This document shows, piece by piece, positions 56,899-64,000 of a DNA stretch of 64,000 nt (its first letter is position 1; each line of letters begins with the position of its first letter). The notes beneath the pieces are model-generated. The model saw only the letters and a list, made by a program, of their open reading frames with translations. It was not told where the DNA came from and did no database searches. The position numbers and the translations under genes were made by a program. This DNA comes from Enoplolaimus lenunculus. Its lineage: Eukaryota > Nematoda > Enoplea > Enoplida > Thoracostomopsidae. The stretch is from positions 62,001 through 126,000 of the forward strand of contig JASANG010000500.1 of the NCBI GenBank assembly GCA_030248215.1. Direction: 5' to 3'.

Positions 56899-57552
56899 GT
56901 TGTTAGTATCAGCAAGAGTGGATGATCACTCTTTATAACAAGAGTGTGCAACTGGGTACATTCTGTGTATTAAAGAATGTACCCGGCACGCGTTGCGTTT
57001 TTGGCCTACCCCCCTTGTTTATGGAGGGTCTGTATGCAGTTTATATCGCAGTAATACTAGTAGCAAATTGTAACCCCCCTTATTTAAGGGGGAATCGTTG
57101 AACCAATATTTTGAATTTTAGCTAAAGTCACTCCGATTATATTTTAACTCCTGTGTTTACTATGTAGATTAAGTGGTGACTACCCCCCAAATCAGGGGGG
57201 GGGGTCGAGCGAAAATGCAACGCGTGCTGGTACACTTTGTGCCATGCACAGCCCAAGCAGTTGCACACTCTTCTGCAAGGTGCACATCATCCACTCTTGG
57301 TATCAGCAAGAGTGGATAATGACAAGAGTGTGCAACTCTTGGGGTCCCGCATGGTTCAAAATGTGTCGGCGGGCGTTGCGTTTTTGATCGACCCCCCTTG
57401 TTTAGACGCGGAGTTGCTATCACATAAATAATCCTAAATTAGGGGTGGAGCAAAAATGCAACGCGTGCCGGGTACATTCTTGTCTACACAGAACGTGTCC
57501 AGTTGCATACTCTTGTTGAATTGCGATTATCCACTGTTGGTACAAGCGAGTG
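56899..57552. repeat. Nested inverted repeat
   Basis: Outer arms: 56899-57010 (TATCAGCAAGAGTGGATGAT to AATGTACCCGGCACGCGTTG) return inverted at 57446-57552. Inner arms: 57168-57240 and 57330-57410 (GAAAATGCAACGCG against GGGCGTTGCGTTTTTG), with G-rich runs at the borders. It looks like a foldback element with a second copy inside. No coding capacity. Confidence 0.7.
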
Positions 57553-58496
57553 TAAAAGATGTTACATTTGTTAAGCCAGTTATTCGTTCGGTACGTAAGT
57601 ATGAGTGATGTGGACCGGAACAATCCGGTCCGGATTGTCTCAACAATCCAGTCCACTCGAAGCTGCGGCCCGGTCAAGCGTTCGGTTCTACTGTTCAGCC
57701 GCGGGCCTTGCCACGTTTTTTTTCGATCCGGCACAGCAGTAACAAAACAATAGGTATATGTGATTAATCGTTTTTCAATGAACTATTATTTACGTTCATA
57801 TTATATATATACTTTAAAATGGTCGCAGTGCTAAACGAGATTCGGAAGTGCATTTATTTTAACGTATGTAGACGCTCTCTGGCGTATTGAAGGGGGTATG
57901 ACACGCCTTCGTAGGCCCCTCAAACAGTGACCAAACCCAAAATTATTAGGTTAATGTATAGCGCTGAAGTTGTGTCCAGTTTGTTGCTTGCTTGGCTTGC
58001 GAGTTTTTTTGTTCACAGCTGGGATGTCGCAAGGCCTGCCCAGGTATAAATGTCTACATCCGCCGTTGTATTTACCGTACGTATTGTATTATAATGCGTT
58101 TTGTGTTATAGTGGTGTTCCTTGTTACCTCAATGATAGTGGGTCACTGCTGGGGCTCAAGGTTGTTGGTGGGAATTCATTTGGAAGAAGCGTAACGGGAC
58201 ACGAAAATTTTTTTCACGTTAATGTGACGGTCGCAAAAATGCCGGCTCTTGGACGCAAGAGCGTAATTTGAAGTGTTATAGAAGTTGGTAGATATACCTG
58301 CCAGCCAGCTCGCATTCCATATGGAATTTCAAGGGATGACGTCTTGATGTTGCTTATCTGTCCTGTGTATTGTCTTATTACATAATCTACTGCTAGTTGC
58401 ATGTAAGTGTATTTTTGCTTGACGTTTGGGTACTCGTTTTGCATTGTAGTTTCATTAATCAATGCCTTAAATTCATACTTGTACGTATATATGGCG

Positions 58497-58740
58497 TAGG
58501 CCAATCTGCTATTCAGGCGAAGAATAGCAGATTGGCATAGGCCAAATAGCGATTGTATGATGTAACAAAACAACAGTGATGTAAAACTAACGCTGATTGG
58601 TTTACAGTGTTGCATCTGTCCAAATAATAAAAGTTTACAGTGTTGCATCTGTCCAAATAATCAAATCTGATTGGTTTATAAGTTTAAGCCTAGTCGACAC
58701 TGCTATTCCGCAAAATAGCAGATTGGCCTAGACCAATAGG
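58497..58740. repeat. Hairpins and short direct repeats
   Basis: 58499-58546: GGCCAATCTGCTATTC, a 7-base loop, then GAATAGCAGATTGGC, a 15- to 16-bp stem. A second, weaker hairpin follows at 58700-58730 (TGCTATTCCGCAAAATAGCA). Between them a 34-bp direct repeat (TTTACAGTGTTGCATCTGTC) occurs twice. Confidence 0.7.
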
Positions 58741-59798
58741 TCATTGGCCTGAATAGCAAATTAGCGTACGACGTATATACTATAGTTCTATACATACTTA
58801 CTGTAGCTGTATAGGTGTCGCATAAAGTCGAATATATGGCTAGTTTAGCATATGGAATGATATCCTTTGTGAAGTTTACCTAGAATTTATTTCTGATTAT
58901 CCCTTTGTTTTAATATCTATATATCTATCTAAGAGATTGAGTTAGAAAAATTTGGCTCTTGTATACGTTCGCCCGCTATCCCACGTTTAAGATTAAGGTA
59001 TACGGTTAGGTTTAGGCTTACGAAAGCCAGTTCGTAAGCTTAGGTTTAAACCCGTGCCGGAGTCTAAATTGTACGAGAGTCAAAAATTTTATTGTCATAT
59101 TTTTTGTATGTTTTCGTATCAAGTGAAATACGTAGTAAACCTGGTTGCTGGTTTGACGTATGGGGCCATTGGTCAGCGGCCAGCAGTGTGCATTCGTTCC
59201 CATTGTTGTTCAACAGCGCCACGGTGCGTCAGGATTTCGACAAATTGATCAAAGTCGATAGTAACAAACAATCTTTAATACGTTAAATGGCACGTCATGC
59301 TGATTACATTTAAATATTTTATATTTCGTTACGCTACGCGGGTTGTGAAGGTGAGTTAAAGTTCAGAGTGAAAGTGAAAGTCGAATAACTGAATTCGCTC
59401 TGTTCGCAGGGGAGTCTTGAGAATTTGAAAGATGCAAAATTTGTTAAAACCAAATTTTTTTTGAATAAACGTGCGCTGGGGGAATAATAAAGGGTGTTTT
59501 CCATCCGCCCCCGCCCCCCCGCCAGTAACCGTGGTTTGCCAAAAAATGGTTGTATTTTGAAATGTTTTTGCATATTTGAACTTCTGATACCATTCCCTGA
59601 TCATTTCACGCGGTGACTTTCTAGACAAAAAATCTGTGTTCGGTTTTAAGGAATTTCATTTGGAGTTCAAAAAAATCGAATTTTGTTAAAATTTAAATTT
59701 GGGTATGGAAGGTTAGTGGAATGCATGAGAAGCTCAAATATGCAAATTTTTTTCCCAAAATACATCCGGTGTTTGCAAAACCACGGCTGAGGAGGGAG

Positions 59799-60407
59799 GA
59801 CCCGATAAGTGTCTAAAAAGACAATAAAATTTGGCTTTATATATATGCAGGATGCAACCGGAATTACAATTTACCGGAACCGGAACCGGAATTTGAAAAT
59901 TTTACCGGAACCGGAACCGGAAAGTGAAAAATGCATTTCACCAAAAATTTCATTTTGATCGTATTTTTTGCTCTGACCCGATAAATGTCTAAAAAGACAA
60001 TAAAATTTGGCTTTATATATATGCAGGATGCAACCGGAATTACAATTTACCGGAACCGGAACCGGAATTTGAAAATTTTACCGGAACCGGAACCGGAAAG
60101 TGAAAAATGCATTTCACCAAAAATTTCATTTTGATCGTATTTTTTGCTCTATTATTTGTGAAACAACCTTAGTCGAACACAGGTATTTCTTTTATTTGTT
60201 GTATTTTAGATTTTCAGCATCGACTGAAGTGAAATCCACCATCAATGGCTTATATTCGGAATACAAGTGGCTTTCTAAAGAGATTGTTAAAGATTAGCAA
60301 AGTTAAGAAAACGGCCAAATTATAACACCGGAGTTTTTAAATCCGGTAAAAGTTACCGGAACCGGAAGGTGAAAAAATGCCGGAACCGGAATTCCGGTTG
60401 CACCCTG
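59799..60407. mobile_element. hAT-like element with exact 8-bp duplication, plus a 176-bp tandem duplication of its left end
   Basis: The intact copy is 60024-60407: left end CAGGATGCAACCGGAATTAC, right end GGAATTCCGGTTGCACCCTG, flanked by TATATATG on both sides. The 176 bp at 59799-59974 repeat the element's left end together with about 49 bp of its host flank (GACCCGATAAGTGTC). The duplication therefore happened after insertion, by a host event and not by transposition. Confidence 0.9.
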
Positions 60408-60539
60408 TATATATGTTACAAATTTGTCCATTTGCGGAAAGGGCAACATTGCAAGACGAAATTTGTGGTTTCATTATGGTTCATTTAGATCTGGGCTGGT
60501 CGTCATATCAAAATTTACCTAATCTAATCTGTGTTCTAT

Positions 60540-60615
60540 CAACGTATTATGTATATAAATATATTTATAGATATCTATATATATGTATATATACATATAT
60601 ACATATATGTATATA
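60540..60615. repeat. AT-rich simple repeat
   Basis: TATATATGTATATATACATA-type sequence; similar short tracts are at 52930-52975 and 61475-61525. Palindromic, no further meaning seen. Confidence 0.75.
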
Positions 60616-61679
60616 GTTACGTTATAGGAAAACAATCAACGAAAAGGAAATGAGCGCAATGTTATTTGGCGTTTAGGTTTAGCTGGAGAAATTGTTTTTG
60701 GATCAGTGTTTTTTGGATTGGTTCGGGTTCTATACGATGGTACATATCGTAGTGCCATGCCTGGCAGCTCTGTTAAATTATGTGATACGTAAATTGAACT
60801 TTAGTAGACCGAAAGAAAATAGGGCAGACTATACGTAAAATAGAGTTTATGTGAAAATGATATTGACTTTATAATAGTATTCAGTATCGTCGTAGGTAAT
60901 AATATGATGGTAACGTATGTATATTTCATTGTGTATTGGTTTGATATGTTGCTATTGCTGTTGGTGTTTTTTATTGAAAGTAGGAAATGTTCATGCCTGG
61001 TGACCATACATAGCCAGTTTGGTGTTGGTCATGAGGCTTGTAAGTTCGTTCGACATCGTTCAACGATGCTTAACGGAAAAAGCTGCGTTAAGAACCGTCT
61101 TTTACTAAGGCGAGATTCTGCCCCCCCCACTCCCTATTTTTTTCTTGTATTAAAGCCATATACTCATATTGTAATATGTATGTGGGACAGTAAGCACGAA
61201 ATTCGTATGTAGTTCGTTTGAGGGCCGTGTTAGGGTTGCCACCCCCTAAACTAAGTCCGGGATCATTATTAGCAGTGGCGAATCAAGGGTGAGTGAAATG
61301 GATTTTGTTTTCAGAAGCCGTTTCCTTTTAGACCGGTCTCTCACAGGGCGGTTGGAGGCGCTTAGCACAGTCGTGGTTGGTCTTTGCATTTGGAACATAT
61401 TTGCATTCTGTGCATTGATTGATAAGATTGAATTTTGACAGGAAATCCGGCCGAATCAGGAACTCCGGTTGAATCCTGATATATATAATATATTATATAT
61501 ATATTTATAATATATTATATATAATATGTAGCTTTTTTGTTTACACTGCCTATTTATTAGTTGCTGCGGCTGTTAATGACAGATTTTTCATTTAATTAAA
61601 GTGTATGCGGTGCGTATGAAATAATGGTTTGCTGCACACAACCTACATAGTTTCGGTGCGGTCCCGTAGTCACGAGGGG

Positions 61680-61835
61680 GCCAGTGTGGGCTCTGTGCCC
61701 TCCTAGAAAAATTTCGCCCCCCCCCCCCGAGAAAACTTTTAAAGTTGCTTATAAGTCAATCGCAATCCTTGTATGCCCCTCCTGAAACAATTTAGCTCCC
61801 TTAGCTAGTTGAGCATATCTACGAGCCTGTTTCGG
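61680..61835. repeat. 'GCCCCTCCTGAAA' family, copy 4
   Basis: Blocks CCTAGAAAAATTTCGCCCCC, GTTGCTTATAAGTCAATCGC, GTATGCCCCTCCTGAAAC, then CTAGTTGAGCATATCTACG. Same order as 18.4 and 26.4 kb. Confidence 0.55.
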
Positions 61836-63473
61836 TGGATACAGATTAATTTTAGCTGGTTCTGCTGGTTACATACATACGTAGACTTAAAATAGTTAAC
61901 AGTTACGTGCTTATTAGTAATTATTTTTTCAGTATAAGAAACCAGGGTTTATTTATATAGGTTTTATACGGATATATTGCTAATTGCGTACAGTGTGTAT
62001 GACAAAGTCCGCAGTCATCGCAGTGTTTTACAAGAAATACAAATTTATTTATAAGATTTAGGTTATGACTTTTATATGCAAGGTATTGCTGGGACAAAGT
62101 TGTGCCTCGCTTACGCTGGTTTGTAGTGTATATAGAGAATAAATTGTACGTACTTGAAATATTGGCTGTTATGTATGTACGTAGCGTTTCATTTGATGGT
62201 CGTTTTTTTAGTTTTATTGAGTGTTGTAAAATTTTGATTTAACACATTTTACGTATTTATCTTTACTTGGTCAACGTAGCGTTGGTTTAATTGTTGTTTG
62301 TATGCTTAATGATGTTTGGAAAAATGTTCCAACTTCGCAGAGGCAAAGAGATTAGTTTCAGGCTTGGTTGCCCCAATATCTCGAAGGCAACAAGATGTCG
62401 ATTCGACTAGTTTCTCAACAAGTTGTTCAGGTCGACGAGGTGTCGGACGACGAATTGTCGTGGTGCCTTGTGTGAAATGCGTTACGGTGTCATGGTGGTT
62501 AATTTCTATTCGCTATATAGTTCGTTTTTCGGTCTGGGCTAGTTGTATCGCTACGTGCAACGTCGCATTTTTTATTGGACCCTGATGTCCGCGGTATGTG
62601 TCGAGTACTGATCTAAAAATAGTGTATAGTCATGCTGTAGGGACAGGTTATTCACGGCAGCACTACACTGCTGCTGTCCAGTTCGCTGGCGTAGCCCAGA
62701 TTTTATAAATTGAGGGGGGTACGTTCTATAAGCCATTTCAATGGGGAGTGTGTTGTTTGTAAACTGAAATGTGTCTCAAACAACTGTGCATAAATCGCAA
62801 GGGCGCGGGGGTTAACCTCTGAAATCGCCATCGGTCCCCCCCCCAGTTAGACCATTGTTTCCGTTCATACTTACTTTGCATGGCTGCGTTGTCGTCCGCT
62901 TCTAAATACGCTTGTATAATATGTACAGTCGGCGTCGGTGTCCTTTGGCTGGTCTGGTTCACTGAATACGTACTTAATATAGTTGCGTATATTTCAACGG
63001 TAGTATGGGGGTATACAAGCGGAGAGATAGGTAGATTTATATACTTCGCTTAAATTTCTGGGGGGACGTGTAAAATGCGTTTTTGCTATAAGAATGTTAA
63101 GTTCGATTCGGGTTCCAACGAAACTTAGGTTTAGGTTATATGTACTCTTCCGAAATACAGTCCTGGTCACGTCTTGGCGTACGCTTTTTAGATATATATG
63201 TATATAGTATGTATTTATAAGTTACGTGTGTATTTATTTATAGTATCAGTCGCTAACTACGTACGTACATATATACTACTACTAGTGTTGTTCAATTGTA
63301 TATGGGCTCGCCGTCTGACGATAGACATCCAAGCGGGCCGGGATATATAAATCGTAATGTTGCCAAGTACACGTTGTCTCTCAGTACGCAATGTTTTGTT
63401 TCGTGTTTATAATGTTTAGGTGTTTGTACTTTCAACTATTTTGGGTTCATTGTGTTAACATGTTTCTATAAGT

Positions 63474-63875
63474 CACTGGCGGAATTAGGGGTAACGTAAG
63501 CCACTGGCGGACTTAGGGGTAACGTAAGCCACTGGCGGACTTAGGGGTAACGTAAGCCACTGGCGGACTTAGTGGTAACGTAAGCCACTGGCGGACTTAG
63601 GGGTAACGTAAGCCACTGGCGGACTTAGGGGTAACGTAAGCCACTGGCGGACTTAGGGGTAACGTAAGCCACTGGCGGACTTAGGAGTAACGTAAGCCAC
63701 TGGCGGACTTAGGAGTAACGTAAGCCATTGGCGGACTTAGGGGTAACGTAAGCCGCCGACGGACTTAGGGGTACCCTAGGCCACTCCACCAATAGGGAAA
63801 CAAATAAATTTTGCACTACCACTGTGTAGTACCTATTGGACTTGCGGTAGAAATTTCGGGATTCGCCGCTGGCAT
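63474..63875. repeat. 28-bp satellite built from a transposon end
   Basis: Eleven units of exactly 28 bp (CACTGGCGGACTTAGGGG then TAACGTAAGC) from 63474 to 63781. About 80 bp later comes GGGATTCGCCGCTGGC (to 63873), an imperfect inverse of the unit's start. This is the layout of a short hAT-like element whose left end has been multiplied. The last two units are the most diverged. Confidence 0.85.
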
Positions 63876-64000
63876 AAATTGGTACCATGTGCAGGTTGAT
63901 ACGCTTGATCAACCTTTGCTCTGCTAACACCTAAGCGGACCGTCAGGTTTGTATATCGAGAAGGGAAGCGATTGAAATGAACAGTTGTCAAGGTTTTCTG

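Larger units (their letters stand above)
40768..64000. other. Gene-poor, repeat-rich right third
   Basis: Apart from the repeats listed, I find no exon with conserved protein features on either strand over 23 kb. Stretches such as 43110-44460, 44755-45760, 46480-47190, 47400-48240, 51830-52985, 55660-56898, 57553-58496, 58741-59798 and 61836-63473 hold short ORFs of low coding quality and nothing I can name. It may be intergenic, or a long intron of a gene extending past the window. Confidence 0.5.

Noticed and set aside
58214-58648. 144-residue minus-strand ORF
   Set aside because: Spans the hairpin and the direct repeat, which produce repeated MQHCK segments; this is a repeat artefact.

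Overview
This is an AT-rich, intron-bearing animal genome fragment. The genes are metazoan orthologues (CDK5, COA6, VPS53, an aquaporin, a PEBP-family protein) with GT-AG introns of about 100 to 1,750 bp. The organism is probably an invertebrate. Recurrent TTAGGC tracts, the telomere unit of nematodes, sit inside dispersed transposons. They hint at a nematode, but only weakly, because these tracts are parts of mobile elements and not a telomere.

Layout. Positions 0.4-1.9 kb (minus): CDK5, two coding exons. 5.1-5.7 kb (plus): COA6, a small twin-cysteine mitochondrial protein, two exons. 10.0-16.6 kb (plus): VPS53 of the GARP/EARP tethering complex, nine exons, 906 residues, with a decayed duplicate of exon 5 in the next intron. 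21.1-27.4 kb (plus): an eight-exon aquaporin of 294 residues that is invisible as a long ORF but assembles in phase through every junction. 29.2-32.1 kb (minus): a three-exon gene for a 145-residue secreted cysteine-rich protein with one EGF-like spacing, not assigned to a known family. 39.0-40.8 kb (plus): a six-exon PEBP/RKIP-family gene with one likely GC-AG intron. From 40.8 to 64 kb I find no host gene, only repeats.

The non-genic DNA is a dense, nested collection of non-autonomous DNA transposons. (1) Elements beginning GGCCCATGT with 8-bp target duplications; one group has a TTAGGC-like core, another a TTTTCCCGTTTTCC-like core. (2) hAT-like elements with CAGGGTGCAACCGG ends, CCGGAA-rich arms and exact 8-bp duplications. 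(3) TA-flanked elements of 310-450 bp with CTGTAGTGACCCGAATAAG ends. (4) Foldback elements and an 840-bp element with arms of about 165 bp. Two LINE 3'-end fragments and tRNA-derived SINE-like copies are also present. Several tandem arrays (68-bp, 28-bp, TTG) lie in the right third; the 28-bp array looks like an amplified transposon end. No transposase is encoded here.

The genes do not form a pathway or operon. They are ordinary single-copy host genes spaced by transposon-derived DNA, and the aquaporin introns in particular are filled with these elements. I found no convincing new multi-gene system. The most unusual material is the unassigned secreted protein, the telomere-like transposon cores, the decayed VPS53 exon copy and the transposon-end satellite.
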